Source: an uncultured Prevotella sp.
GTDB taxonomy: Bacteria; Bacteroidota; Bacteroidia; Bacteroidales; Bacteroidaceae
Assembly (NCBI GenBank): GCA_900770845.1
Contig: CAAGLS010000160.1
Coordinates: forward strand, 1-25,524
Length of the DNA stretch: 25,524 nt
Reading direction: 5' to 3'
Below the pieces are notes generated by a model, which was not told the DNA's origin, ran no database searches, and saw nothing but the letters and a program-made list of their open reading frames with translations. Position 1 is the stretch's first letter, and every line of letters starts with the position of its first letter. Below, in pieces: positions 6,206 through 15,181 of this stretch. The position numbers were made by a program, and so were the translations under genes.

Positions 6206-8200
6206 TCACTGTTGGTCGAGCTGCTTATCGAGCCAGCCGAGGAAGGGCCGCAGCACCTTGGCCGAGGGATTGGCCACGCGCTGGGAGAGCTGGATGTCGT
6301 CGCCCATGCCGTTGAGGACATTGAACATATACAGGGGCTCGCTGTCGAGCGCCTTGACCTTGGAGCGTGTGGCGGCTACGGCAGAGGCATCACCGGCCGA
6401 CAAGGCTCCGGCCAGCTCTGCGGCATAGCGGCACATGTCGCCCATCTTGAGGACAAAGGGCCTGATGTCGTGCCAGAGCAGGCGGTCGGCCTCGGAGGCA
6501 GACTGCCCCATCGTGGCCAGAGAGTCGGCGGCGGCGGCAAGGCTGCCCAGCTCCTGGAGCAGGGCCTCAGCGTTGCGCCGGCAGGTGGGGTTGGACTTGT
6601 AGGCGCGGATGCAATCGGACAAACGGGTGGACTGGTCGTAAGTGCTGATGTTGGCCATCAAGCGGAAGGCCTGGGGCCAGCGGGAGCCGAAGACGGCGCG
6701 CAGCGACGCCATCCACGAGCGCTCATTGTCGAAAGCCTTGCGGTTCCAACCGTAGTCGCCCACGCCGAAGAGCGCCACCTTGCTGGCCGTGCCCTGCTGC
6801 ATGGGATTGCTGATGAGCGTCTTCACGCCGCGCAAGTCGGGTTGGAGCGTGGCGTTGCGGTCGATGTGGGCCTCGTCGGCGAAGTTGCGGTAGGTGTCGA
6901 GCATGAAGAGCTTGTCCATATCGTTGTCGTTGCAAGGATAGTTCCACCACCAGGCCACCTCGCGCCCCAGCCAGCCGCTCACTTTGGCGGGGTCGTCGCT
7001 GTTGGGGACAGTCCAGATGGCGCGCCCGGTGATGTAGATATTGACCTTGGATGGAGTGCCGGCCAACGACTCGAAGAACGTCTTGGCCTTGGCCTCGTCC
7101 ACCCAAGAGTAGGCATAGAGCTGTGGCACAAAGTGGAGCGGCTTCACTGTGTCGGCGGGATTGGCCTTCTTGAAGTTCCACCTTTGGTCGATGAGCTGCT
7201 GGAGGCGCGTCAGGCGGTCGGCGCCCAACCGGAGCGTGGGCTGGTCGTCGGGCACGCCGACATCATCGACAAACACGCCAAACTGGCGCACGCCCAAGCG
7301 GTGCATGTCGGCAAGCTTCGACATGATCCTCTGCAATACGTCGGTCTGGGTGGAGTCGGTGAAGGCTTGGCCGGGATGGATGGCCCAGATGAAGTTCACC
7401 TTGCACTGGTGGGCCACATCGGTGATGGAGCGCAGCATGTCCTGCGACAGCCAGCCCAACTCCTTCTCCTTTTCGGTGATGGCTGTGGGATAGGGCTTGT
7501 CCCAGTAGCGCGAATGGTAGGGGTCGCTCTTGGCGCCATACATGTAGGTGTTCATCTTGTAGCGGGCCATGAAGCGGAAAAGGTCCTCGGTGGCCTCCTT
7601 GGTGTAAGGCACGCCATAATAGCCCTCGATGACACCGCGGTATTGGGTGTCGGCATAGTCGTAGATGCGCACTTTGCGCAGACTGTCACGCTCCTCGTCG
7701 AGCATCTGCTCTACCGAGGCCAGGCCGCAGAACACCGCGTCGGTGTTCTCTCCAAGGACTACGACCAAGGCTTTGCCGGCCTTGTCGCCGGTGACGGCGA
7801 TGGCGTGGCGGTCGTATTTGGGCTGGGCGAACACCGTGCGGGCCATCGACAGGTGGGTGGCGGTCTTGTCGGCGAGGTCGCCCGAGCCATTGATGCCGAT
7901 GAGCAAGGTCATGCGGCCGGCCACGGGTTTCCGTCCCACCACGGGTTTGATGCCATGCTCAGTGAGTATGGCCTTGGCGCGGCTGACGGTGTAGGGGTCG
8001 CAGCCGCTGCCGGCTATGAGCGTGGCCTCGGCCGTGGTGGCCACGGTGGCGTCCTGGGCAATCTGCTGCTGTGGCACAGGCCAGATGTCGTAGCCGCGCT
8101 TATGGGCAAGGGCCGACGCGGGGAGGGTGGACAAGAAAAGGATGAACAGGCACAGCAGGGATTGGATGCGCGCCTTGGTGTCGGGTGATAGGGTTCTCAT
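6206..8200 (-). CDS. GH84 beta-N-acetylglucosaminidase, secreted
   Basis: This 664-residue protein has a signal peptide (about residues 1-32, ending SALA). An N-terminal hexosaminidase domain begins YDIWPVPQQ. The GH84 catalytic barrel opens with RGVIEGYYGVPYT at 188-200 and contains the catalytic pair D312-D313 in FGVFVDDVGV. The family uses substrate-assisted catalysis on beta-GlcNAc; Bacteroides homologues include the O-GlcNAcase model enzyme BtGH84, and secreted members act on mucin or other host glycans. NIYITGRAIWTV and AWWWNYPCND are further conserved barrel segments. A helical C-terminal region covers roughly residues 480-664. Its stop is 26 bases before the GH20 start, and it starts 17 bases after the maturase stop, so it is in the middle of one operon. 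Confidence 0.93.
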   Translation of the reverse strand: MRTLSPDTKARIQSLLCLFILFLSTLPASALAHKRGYDIWPVPQQQIAQDATVATTAEATLIAGSGCDPYTVSRAKAILTEHGIKPVVGRKPVAGRMTLLIGINGSGDLADKTATHLSMARTVFAQPKYDRHAIAVTGDKAGKALVVVLGENTDAVFCGLASVEQMLDEERDSLRKVRIYDYADTQYRGVIEGYYGVPYTKEATEDLFRFMARYKMNTYMYGAKSDPYHSRYWDKPYPTAITEKEKELGWLSQDMLRSITDVAHQCKVNFIWAIHPGQAFTDSTQTDVLQRIMSKLADMHRLGVRQFGVFVDDVGVPDDQPTLRLGADRLTRLQQLIDQRWNFKKANPADTVKPLHFVPQLYAYSWVDEAKAKTFFESLAGTPSKVNIYITGRAIWTVPNSDDPAKVSGWLGREVAWWWNYPCNDNDMDKLFMLDTYRNFADEAHIDRNATLQPDLRGVKTLISNPMQQGTASKVALFGVGDYGWNRKAFDNERSWMASLRAVFGSRWPQAFRLMANISTYDQSTRLSDCIRAYKSNPTCRRNAEALLQELGSLAAAADSLATMGQSASEADRLLWHDIRPFVLKMGDMCRYAAELAGALSAGDASAVAATRSKVKALDSEPLYMFNVLNGMGDDIQLSQRVANPSAKVLRPFLGWLDKQLDQQ

Positions 8201-8217
8201 TGTTGGTTTGTCGTTTT

Positions 8218-9453
8218 CTATGTATATATTTGATGTTCAATCTCTTCTATGTGGTGCATGATGTTGGCCGGCGGACGCTCCGCGGCCAACTCGCCCGCCA
8301 TGAAGTCCATATAGGGGGCCACATGCTGGAGAAAGGAATGGTAGCCCTCGCAGAGGTAGTTGAGTCCCGGCTGGCCGTAGCGGTCGGTGAGGAACCGGTT
8401 CTTGGGACACTCGCCATGGCAGGCGAACTCGAAGCGGCACTCCCTGCACTGCCTGGGCAGCCCGTCCTGCTTGAGCCGCGAGAACTGGCGCTGCCGCGGG
8501 CCGTAGAGCATCTCCACGAGCGTGTGCTCACGGACATTGCCCAAACGGTATTCGGGAAACACGAAATGGTCGCACGAATAGACGTCGCCGTTATGCTCCA
8601 TCACCGCAGCATGACCGCACTGGCGCGCGTAGACACAGATGCCAGGCTCAACGCCCACCCAGTTGGCCAACATGCAGTCGAACAGTTCCACGAAGACCTG
8701 GCCCACGTCGTGGCTGACCCATTCGTCGAAGATGGCCGTGAGGAAACTCCCCCACTGCCGCGGACTGACCGAATAGGGAGCCACGGCGGCCTCCTCGCCG
8801 ACCTGGGCCAGGCGGCGGCCGTCGGCATGGGCAAGCTCGCGCTCCACGATGGGCGTGAACTGGAGGTAGCGGCAGCCAATGCCCTTGAAGAATCGGTAGA
8901 ACTCCAAGGGATGGTTGGCATTGTAGTCGTTGACCACTGCCATGGCGTTCCACTCCACACCAAACTTGTTGAGAAGCCTCACGCCGTCCATCACCCTCTC
9001 CCACGAGGGCAGCCCCGTGGCCGTGCGGCGGTAGTGATCGTGGCAGTGCTTGGGGCCGTCGAGGGAGATGCCCACCAAGAAATTGTTGTCGCGCAGGAAT
9101 TGGCACCACTCTTCGGTGAGCAGCGTGCCGTTGGTCTGGAGAGCGTTGCTGATGCGGCGCCCTCCGGCATACCTCTGTTGCAGGGCCACGGCCTTGCGGT
9201 AGAACGACAGGGGCAGCAGGAGCGGCTCCCCTCCGTGCCAAGTGAAGAGCACGTCGGGGGTGGTCTGCGCGGAGATGTACTCGCGGACGAATCGCTCAAG
9301 CAGCCTGTCGTCGATACGCGGCGTGGAGCCGGGGGCGTAGAGGTGGCTCTTCTCCAAGTAGTAGCAATAGGAGCATCGCAGGTTGCACGCTGCCCCAATG
9401 GGCTTGAGCATCACATAGAGCGGACGGGCAAAGGGGGCAAAGGTGTCTTGCAT
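8218..9453 (-). CDS. Anaerobic sulfatase-maturating enzyme (radical SAM)
   Basis: This 411-residue enzyme is of the anSME type. The radical SAM cluster ligands are C23, C27 and C30 (CNLRCSYCY). The SAM-binding WHGGEPLLL segment, QTNGTLL and GISLDGP follow. The C-terminal SPASM-type region carries the auxiliary-cluster cysteines (GICVYARQC, YSCDHF, CRECRFEFACHGEC). It converts the active-site Ser or Cys of sulfatases into formylglycine in the cytoplasm without oxygen, before export. It lies six bases behind the sulfatase gene, and that sulfatase has a serine-type active site, which needs this enzyme class. Such maturases are often encoded away from sulfatases; here it appears to be co-transcribed with one. 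Names used for homologues are anSME and chuR. Confidence 0.95.
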   Translation of the reverse strand: MQDTFAPFARPLYVMLKPIGAACNLRCSYCYYLEKSHLYAPGSTPRIDDRLLERFVREYISAQTTPDVLFTWHGGEPLLLPLSFYRKAVALQQRYAGGRRISNALQTNGTLLTEEWCQFLRDNNFLVGISLDGPKHCHDHYRRTATGLPSWERVMDGVRLLNKFGVEWNAMAVVNDYNANHPLEFYRFFKGIGCRYLQFTPIVERELAHADGRRLAQVGEEAAVAPYSVSPRQWGSFLTAIFDEWVSHDVGQVFVELFDCMLANWVGVEPGICVYARQCGHAAVMEHNGDVYSCDHFVFPEYRLGNVREHTLVEMLYGPRQRQFSRLKQDGLPRQCRECRFEFACHGECPKNRFLTDRYGQPGLNYLCEGYHSFLQHVAPYMDFMAGELAAERPPANIMHHIEEIEHQIYT

Positions 9454-9459
9454 GGCCGC

Positions 9460-11037
9460 CTAATTGTCGCTCAGGGTGAAGCGGATGGGGTCGTCGTACT
9501 GCTCCTGCAGACGGTGGAGCTCCTCGCGCAGCTGCTTGGTTATCCTCTCCGTGCCGGGCTGGCCGTAGATGTTGTGCATCTGCTCGGGGTCCTTCTTCAG
9601 GTCGTAGAGTTCCCACGTGTCGATGTCGTCGTAGAAATGGATGAGGGCGTAGCGTTTGGTCCTCACGCCATAGTGCTTGCATACGGAGTGCTCGGCGGGA
9701 TACTCATAATAATGGTAGTAGAGCGACTGGCGCCAGTGGCGGGGCTTCTTGCCCTCCAAGAGCGGCAGGTAGCTCACGCCCTGGATGTCGGCTGGCACCT
9801 CTGCGCCGGCCAGCTCCAAGAAGGTGGGGGCATGGTCGATGTTCTGCACCATCGCGTCGACGTCGCCGTGCCTGCCTCCGGGGAGATAGACGAGCAGGGG
9901 CGTGCGGAACGATTCCTCATACATGAAGCGCTTGTCGAACCATCCGTGCTCGCCCATGTAGAATCCTTGGTCGGAGGTGTAGACGATCATCGTGTTGTCG
10001 AGCATGTCGTTGTCCTTGAGATACTGGATGACGCGCCCCACATTGCGGTCGACGGAGTGGATCACGCGCATGTAGTCGTGCATGTAGCGCTGGTATTTCC
10101 ACTCGGCAAGCTCCTTGCCGGAAAGGTGCTGCTCCTTGAATTTGCGGATGATGGGGTCGTAGTGGGCGTCCCACTGGGCGCGCTGCGAGGGCGTCATGCG
10201 CATGTAGTTGGCGCGCCCCCACTCTTCGAGCGTCTTGTTGGGCGAGTGGATCTCGTTCTCGTGGTCGGCCATCTTGAGGTCGTAGACCACGTCCATATCC
10301 TTGATGATGCTCATTTCCTGCTTCTGGGCCGCCAAGCGTCCCTCATAGTTGTCGTAGAAATTGTCGGGAAGCGGATAGGCCACGTCGTTGTAGAGGTCGA
10401 GGTCGCACGTGTCGGGACTCCACACGCGGTGGGGAGCCTTGTGGTGGAGGAGCAGACAGAAAGGCTTCGACTTGTCGCGCTTGTTGCTCATCCAGTCTAT
10501 GGCCAGGTCGGTGATGATGTTGGTCACGTAGCCCTGTCGCTTCACGGTCTTTCCATTGTCGATGAAGGTGGGATTGTAGTAGTCGCCCTGCCCTGTTAGG
10601 ATGTCCCAATAGTCGAAGCCTGTGGGGTCGCTGGTGAGGTGCCACTTGCCGACGACGCAGGTTTCGTAGCCGGCCTGCTGCAACAGCTTTGGAAAGGTCT
10701 GCTGGCTGCCGTCAAAGGTCCGCGTGTTGTCGGTAAAGCCATTCTTGTGGCTGTGCTTGCCCGTGAGCAGACAGGCTCTCGAAGGCCCTGAGAGGGAGTT
10801 GGCCACGAAGCTCTCGGTGAAGCGCACGCCGTGCTGGGCTATCCAGTCGATGTTTGGAGTCTGCGTGAGCCGTTGGTCGTAGGCGCTGATGGTCTGATAG
10901 GAATGGTCGTCGCACATGATGTAGATGATGTTCATGGGCTTCTTCGTCGCGCCGTCCCTGCCGCCATGATGGGAGGCATGGGCCGCGGGGGTGGCCATGG
11001 CAATCCCTGCAAGGGTGAGAAGTGGGTATTTGTTCAT
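9460..11037 (-). CDS. Serine-type S1 sulfatase, secreted
   Basis: This 525-residue protein has an N-terminal signal peptide (to about residue 20, ending AHA). The active-site signature SGPSRACLLTG is at residues 83-93. S83 takes the place of the modified residue, so this is a serine-type sulfatase that must be oxidised to formylglycine. Metal ligands include D43/D44 (CDDHS) and the later TSDQG motif. GKWHL and HHKAPH are also characteristic. The overall pattern resembles the GlcNAc-6-sulfatase-like S1 subfamilies, and the hexosaminidase partners favour a sulfated amino sugar, but the position of the sulfate is inferred. The ATG at 11037 is chosen over an in-frame TTG at 11049. It is the first gene of the operon sulfatase, maturase, GH84, GH20 and has a strong promoter upstream. 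Confidence 0.9.
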   Translation of the reverse strand: MNKYPLLTLAGIAMATPAAHASHHGGRDGATKKPMNIIYIMCDDHSYQTISAYDQRLTQTPNIDWIAQHGVRFTESFVANSLSGPSRACLLTGKHSHKNGFTDNTRTFDGSQQTFPKLLQQAGYETCVVGKWHLTSDPTGFDYWDILTGQGDYYNPTFIDNGKTVKRQGYVTNIITDLAIDWMSNKRDKSKPFCLLLHHKAPHRVWSPDTCDLDLYNDVAYPLPDNFYDNYEGRLAAQKQEMSIIKDMDVVYDLKMADHENEIHSPNKTLEEWGRANYMRMTPSQRAQWDAHYDPIIRKFKEQHLSGKELAEWKYQRYMHDYMRVIHSVDRNVGRVIQYLKDNDMLDNTMIVYTSDQGFYMGEHGWFDKRFMYEESFRTPLLVYLPGGRHGDVDAMVQNIDHAPTFLELAGAEVPADIQGVSYLPLLEGKKPRHWRQSLYYHYYEYPAEHSVCKHYGVRTKRYALIHFYDDIDTWELYDLKKDPEQMHNIYGQPGTERITKQLREELHRLQEQYDDPIRFTLSDN

Positions 11038-11100
11038 ATTATATAGCAATAAGATGTTTGGTCTCTTAGTTTTTTCAAGTCAAGTATCAATTTGACGTCA

Positions 11101-11131
11101 CAAAGTTACTGCTTTTTTCCCAATTGGCAAA
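11101..11131 (-). promoter_or_regulatory. Promoter of the sulfatase-hexosaminidase operon
   Basis: On the minus strand, TTTG (11131-11128) is followed after exactly 19 bases by TAACTTTG (11108-11101), a full match to the Bacteroidetes sigma consensus. Transcription would start about 57 bases before the sulfatase ATG. It diverges from the promoter at 11261-11291. Confidence 0.7.
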
Positions 11132-11260
11132 CAACAGGGCAGGTTTCGTTACAAGGTATGGGGTGATTGGCAGAAAACGTTGGCGCAAGGGCAGAATGGC
11201 CATATCCAAGTCAGATATACTAAATAAGGTTAAGCAAAATCAACTTTTTGTATAATTTAC

Positions 11261-11291
11261 TTGCTATTTTGGAAAGCAAACTTTACCTTTG
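11261..11291 (+). promoter_or_regulatory. Promoter of the membrane protein/XRE module
   Basis: TTGC (11261-11264), 19 bases, then TACCTTTG (11284-11291) matches the Bacteroidetes pattern well at -7 and partly at -33. It sets the gene start at the downstream ATG 11336; an upstream in-frame start at 11261 would lie inside the promoter. Confidence 0.6.
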
Positions 11292-11335
11292 CAGTGTTCA
11301 ACAAAATAAGTATTCACCCATTAAAAAGCGAGATT

Positions 11336-11815
11336 ATGAAAAAGTATTTTCTTTTGCCCCACCGCTTCAATGCCATAGGATGGGTGCTGATAGGAGTTGC
11401 CGTGTTGGTCACCATCCTCGATTTCGCGGATGTGCTGCCAGCTTTCTCTTCCAAGGTGTTCTCAGTGGTGCCCGACTTTTCTTTTGGCAACAAGGGCTTC
11501 ATCGTGACCAACGAATCTTGGTATGACGAGATAGAGATGGCGGCGGGCTACTTAGGACTGTATTTCGTCGCCATGTCGGCCCTTGAGGAAGAGGACGAGC
11601 TGACCCTGTTGCTGCGCCTGCGCTCACTGATGTGGGCCTTCACCGCCAACACGCTATTGTTCATCGCCTTTGAGCTGCTCTTCTACGGCTTTCCATGGCT
11701 CTACGTCATGATGTACCAGGGAATGCTGATCTTCCTGCTGTTCATTCTCCGCTTCCATTGGGAAATCCACAAGATGAGGGCAGAGGCACACAACGAAAAG
11801 GAGGAATGGCAATGA
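11336..11815 (+). CDS. Small integral membrane protein, unknown function
   Basis: This 159-residue protein begins MKKYFLLPHRF. It has four predicted hydrophobic segments, at about residues 12-36, 68-82, 97-118 and 122-140. An extracytoplasmic-looking loop sits between the first two, and the tail is charged (HKMRAEAHNEKEEW). I do not recognise a named family. Its stop codon overlaps the start of a 67-residue XRE regulator (ATGA at 11812-11815). Pairs of a small multi-spanning membrane protein with a short YozG-like regulator are a recurrent arrangement in bacteria, for example DUF2975 pairs. By analogy the membrane protein may control or report to the regulator; this is inference. The start is fixed by the promoter at 11261-11291. 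Confidence 0.75.
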   Translation: MKKYFLLPHRFNAIGWVLIGVAVLVTILDFADVLPAFSSKVFSVVPDFSFGNKGFIVTNESWYDEIEMAAGYLGLYFVAMSALEEEDELTLLLRLRSLMWAFTANTLLFIAFELLFYGFPWLYVMMYQGMLIFLLFILRFHWEIHKMRAEAHNEKEEWQ

Positions 11816-12015
11816 AGAACAACATTCGTGTGGAGCGAGCCATACACAGGATTACACAGCAGCAGCTCGCGGAAGAGATTGGCGTCAGCCGACAGACCAT
11901 CAATGCCATTGAGTCGGAACGGTATACGCCATCCACGCTCTTGGCCCTAAAGCTGTCAAAAGTCTTTGGAAAGCCGGTCAACGACTTGTTCCAGTTGGAA
12001 GACAGCGACTTCTGA
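11812..12015 (+). CDS. Short XRE-family regulator, YozG-like
   Basis: This 67-residue protein is almost entirely one Cro/CI helix-turn-helix. The recognition region is TQQQLAEEIGVSRQTINAIE at about residues 17-36, followed by YTPSTLLALKLSKVFGKPV and the end NDLFQLED. This is typical of the minimal COG1476-type regulators. AGGAGG ends seven bases before the ATG at 11812, an unusually good Shine-Dalgarno for this phylum; an alternative ATG at 11806 is too close to it. The gene overlaps the membrane-protein stop and is 55 bases from the outer-membrane protein gene, with no promoter or terminator visible between, so all three may be one transcript. The targets are unknown; its own promoter is the simplest guess. 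Confidence 0.85.
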   Translation: MKNNIRVERAIHRITQQQLAEEIGVSRQTINAIESERYTPSTLLALKLSKVFGKPVNDLFQLEDSDF

Positions 12016-12070
12016 CCCTCGCCAACAAAAAAGGTTGTCAAACTGACCTGAAATTACCAAAACAAATAAA

Positions 12071-15004
12071 ATGACAAAGAAACATTCCATGCCTACAACC
12101 ACTCATCCCATCCAACGCGCAGCCGTCGTCGTGCTGCTGCTCATCGTGGCGCTGTCGGTGTCTGCCCGCAAACTGACAGGCCGCGTTGTCGACGCCTCTA
12201 CAGGCCGAACCATTCCCAATGCCACGGTGGAGCTGCTCTCCACGGAGGACAGCTCGGTGGTGGCGACGGCAATCATGAAGTCGGACACCACCTGGAGCAA
12301 CGACATCTACTCCTATTATAATATAGAAAACGTGCAGAACAACACCGAATACATCCTGCGAGCCTCGGCCATAGGCTATGAGACGGCCTACAAGCGGGTG
12401 AGGGTGAGAATGGGTGAGCGCGTGGCACAGCAATGGCTCGGCGACATCAAACTCAAGGAGAACACCACCATGCTCGACGAGCTGGTTGTGAAGGCCACAA
12501 AAATCAAGATGGTGACAAAGGGCGACACAATCGTCTACGACGCCACGGCCTTCCAGCTCTCCGAGGGTTCCATGCTCGACGCGCTCATCCGCCAGTTGCC
12601 GGGGGCGACACTGGAGAACGGCGTGATAAAAATCAACGGACGGCAAGTGAGCTCGCTGCTCATCGACGGCCGCGACTTCTTCAACGGCGATGCCAAGAAA
12701 GCCCTGCAAAACCTGCCGGCCTACACGGTGGACAAGGTGAAGGCCTACGAGAAGGCGGGGCGACAGTCGCGACTCATGGGTGTGGACACGGGTGACAAGC
12801 AGTTCGTGTTGGACGTGAACCTGAAGAAGCAGTACCACCAGGGCATGATAGGCAACGTCGACCTCGCCGCAGGAAGCAACAACCGCTACTCGGGACGCGC
12901 ATTCGCCATGGGCTACACCAAGAAGGACAGGCTCACGCTGACGGGACAGACGAACAATATCAACGACTCTTCCGTGCCCGGCGAGGGCGACTACAGCGTG
13001 GAGCCGTCGACGCAGTCGGGGAAGACGGCCACCAAAATGGCCAGCTTCGACTACCGACACGAGGGAAAGACGGAGGACGACTATGTGTCGGCAACGGGAA
13101 GCTACAACTATTCCGACAATGAATACCGCTCGCGCACCACGACGCAAAACTTCCTTGAAGGCGGCGACACCTACGGCCTGAACAAGTCGCAGAGCCGCAC
13201 CAAGTCGCGCCTCTACCAACTGTCGGCGGCCTTCAGCACTCACCCCAAAGGCCTCATCGTCAACGGTTCCTCTTCGTTCTCGTTCAGTCAGAACCACGCG
13301 TTCTCACAGTCGCTCTCGGGGGCGTTCAACGGCAATCCCTCGTGGGCGGGCGACCTCTTGGACAGCTTGTTCCTGCCCGGCGCGAGCCAGCGGCTGATGA
13401 AGATGGCGGTCAACCGCGTGCGCAACGAGAGCCGGAGCAACGGCCAGCAACTCAGCTGGGCGGGCAACGTGGCCATGCTGAAGTCGTTTGGCAAGACTGA
13501 GGAAGGCTGGCAGAACAGCATGTCGGCGAATGTGTCGGCCAACTACTCCCACGGCAAGAACCACAACTTTGCCATCAACCAGATCGACTACCTCACTACC
13601 GGCACCGAGGACCACCGCAACCAGTATACCGACGCTCCCTACAACAGCTTCAACTTCAACGGCGGAACCTCCTACCAGCATGTGTTCACCCTCAACCGCG
13701 ACTCCGACATGCATCTCCTGCCGGGAATCTCCTACGCCTACCGCCAGAGTTTCGACCACAGCGAAAGCTCCCTCTACAGGCTCGACCAGTTGGCCGACTA
13801 CGTGGAGAAGAGCTACCCGCTCGGCCTTCTGCCCTCCTCGCGCGAGGCCCTGCTCAACGTGCTCGACGCCACCAACAGCTATCGGAGCGACTTGTGGCAG
13901 AACAGCCATGTCCTTACTCCCTCACTCTACTATGATGGGGGCAACGGCACCATGAGGCCGGCGCTGAAAGTGATGCTCTCCACGGGGATAGAACTGAAAC
14001 ACGAACACCTGCGCTATTACCGCTCACGCCAATACGACCGCAGCCGCAACGCCGCCTTGGTAAATGGCCAACTTTCGGTGTATTACTTCAACAACGACTC
14101 CACGGCAAACCGCTTCTTGGGAGCGAGCCTGTCGTCGTCGGAAATCCAACCCAACTTGGTGCAGCTGCTCGGCATCCACGACGACAGCAATCCCCTACAG
14201 GTGAGCGACGGCAACGCATATCTGAAGAACTCGCGAAACTACGATGTCTCGGCATTCTTCTACGCTGTCTTCCCGCAGACGCAGAACTCAATCAACGGCA
14301 ACGCCAAATGGAGCGTCACGCGCAACGCACAGGCCACTTCTGTGGTCTACGACAAGCAGACGGGCATCACACACTCGCGGCCCGAGAACATCAACGGCAA
14401 CTGGGACGCCTCAATCCAAGCCACCTACGACTGGCATCCGCTGCAAAAGCACAAGGAGTGGGACATCACCCTGCATGGCTCTACCTACTACCGCCACAGC
14501 GTGGACCTCATGCAGACGGCCGGAACGGACAGAGGGCGCAGCACGGTGGACACATGGGAGAACAGCTGGCGGTTGGCCTTGGGCTACTCCAAGGGCGAGA
14601 ACAACGTGAACATCTTCGGAGGATTCAGCAACCAGCACGTGTCGGGAAGCCGTGAAGACTTCTCCAAGACCAACGCTTGGAACAACAGCATCGGACTCAA
14701 CGCCACATGGCGCCTCCCTTGGCACCTGCAGTTCTCGACCGACATCACCAACTATATCCGCAGGGGATACAACGACAAGGCGATGAACGACAACGAATGG
14801 GTGTGGAACGCCCGCCTCACACGGCTGTTCCTCAAGGACAAGCTCACCGTCTCCATCGACGGTTTCGACATCCTCGGCCAACTGAAGACCACACAATACA
14901 CCCTCAACGAGCAGGGACGCACCGAGCAATGGACCAACTCCCTGCCCCGCTACATGATGCTCCACGTGGCCTACAAGTTCACCATGGGGATGAAAAGGAA
15001 TTAG
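12071..15004 (+). CDS. TonB-receptor-like outer-membrane beta-barrel protein
   Basis: This 977-residue protein has a signal peptide (hydrophobic core about residues 17-30, ending VSA). A CarboxypepD_reg-like domain covers about 33-120 (LTGRVVDASTGRTIPNATVE). A plug-like region at about 130-230 contains DELVVKATK, IYDATAFQLSEGSM and GVIKINGRQVSSLLIDGRDF. A long barrel rich in alternating aromatic and polar residues runs to the C-terminus (MMLHVAYKF). This fits the outer-membrane beta-barrel proteins that share the N-terminal fold of SusC/TonB receptors. No clear TonB box is visible and there is no SusD neighbour, so a substrate cannot be named. It follows the XRE gene by 55 bases and may be controlled with it. 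Confidence 0.85.
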   Translation: MTKKHSMPTTTHPIQRAAVVVLLLIVALSVSARKLTGRVVDASTGRTIPNATVELLSTEDSSVVATAIMKSDTTWSNDIYSYYNIENVQNNTEYILRASAIGYETAYKRVRVRMGERVAQQWLGDIKLKENTTMLDELVVKATKIKMVTKGDTIVYDATAFQLSEGSMLDALIRQLPGATLENGVIKINGRQVSSLLIDGRDFFNGDAKKALQNLPAYTVDKVKAYEKAGRQSRLMGVDTGDKQFVLDVNLKKQYHQGMIGNVDLAAGSNNRYSGRAFAMGYTKKDRLTLTGQTNNINDSSVPGEGDYSVEPSTQSGKTATKMASFDYRHEGKTEDDYVSATGSYNYSDNEYRSRTTTQNFLEGGDTYGLNKSQSRTKSRLYQLSAAFSTHPKGLIVNGSSSFSFSQNHAFSQSLSGAFNGNPSWAGDLLDSLFLPGASQRLMKMAVNRVRNESRSNGQQLSWAGNVAMLKSFGKTEEGWQNSMSANVSANYSHGKNHNFAINQIDYLTTGTEDHRNQYTDAPYNSFNFNGGTSYQHVFTLNRDSDMHLLPGISYAYRQSFDHSESSLYRLDQLADYVEKSYPLGLLPSSREALLNVLDATNSYRSDLWQNSHVLTPSLYYDGGNGTMRPALKVMLSTGIELKHEHLRYYRSRQYDRSRNAALVNGQLSVYYFNNDSTANRFLGASLSSSEIQPNLVQLLGIHDDSNPLQVSDGNAYLKNSRNYDVSAFFYAVFPQTQNSINGNAKWSVTRNAQATSVVYDKQTGITHSRPENINGNWDASIQATYDWHPLQKHKEWDITLHGSTYYRHSVDLMQTAGTDRGRSTVDTWENSWRLALGYSKGENNVNIFGGFSNQHVSGSREDFSKTNAWNNSIGLNATWRLPWHLQFSTDITNYIRRGYNDKAMNDNEWVWNARLTRLFLKDKLTVSIDGFDILGQLKTTQYTLNEQGRTEQWTNSLPRYMMLHVAYKFTMGMKRN

Positions 15005-15137
15005 AGACAGCAATAAGTTGGCATACGGGAAAACATTGAATTGTGGATGATGGCTCACCAGATTGCTACCCGAACATTACAAAAAGATAAATATATACTT
15101 TTTTTAACCGTCGACAGCGGAAAAGTGGGCCACGAAT

Positions 15138-15168
15138 TTTGCCGTACACAAAGAAAATCGTATCTTTG
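15138..15168 (+). promoter_or_regulatory. Promoter of fba
   Basis: TTTG (15138-15141), 19 bases, then TATCTTTG (15161-15168) is an exact Bacteroidetes promoter pattern. It lies about 170 bases before the aldolase ATG, so the transcript carries an unusually long leader. Confidence 0.7.
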
Positions 15169-15181
15169 CAGTGAATAAGCA

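Noticed and set aside
8185..10599. 804-codon open frame on the plus strand opposite the maturase and sulfatase
   Set aside because: It is an antisense frame of GC-rich genes with clear active-site motifs on the minus strand. Its translation is Val/His/Ala-rich with no recognisable domain. The same applies to long plus-strand frames at 6182-8188, 4182-5393, 5403-6428 and 1756-2496.
12038..13297. 419-codon minus-strand frame opposite the outer-membrane barrel gene
   Set aside because: It is antisense to a protein with signal peptide and recognisable domains. The composition is that of a shadow frame, and no promoter pattern precedes it.
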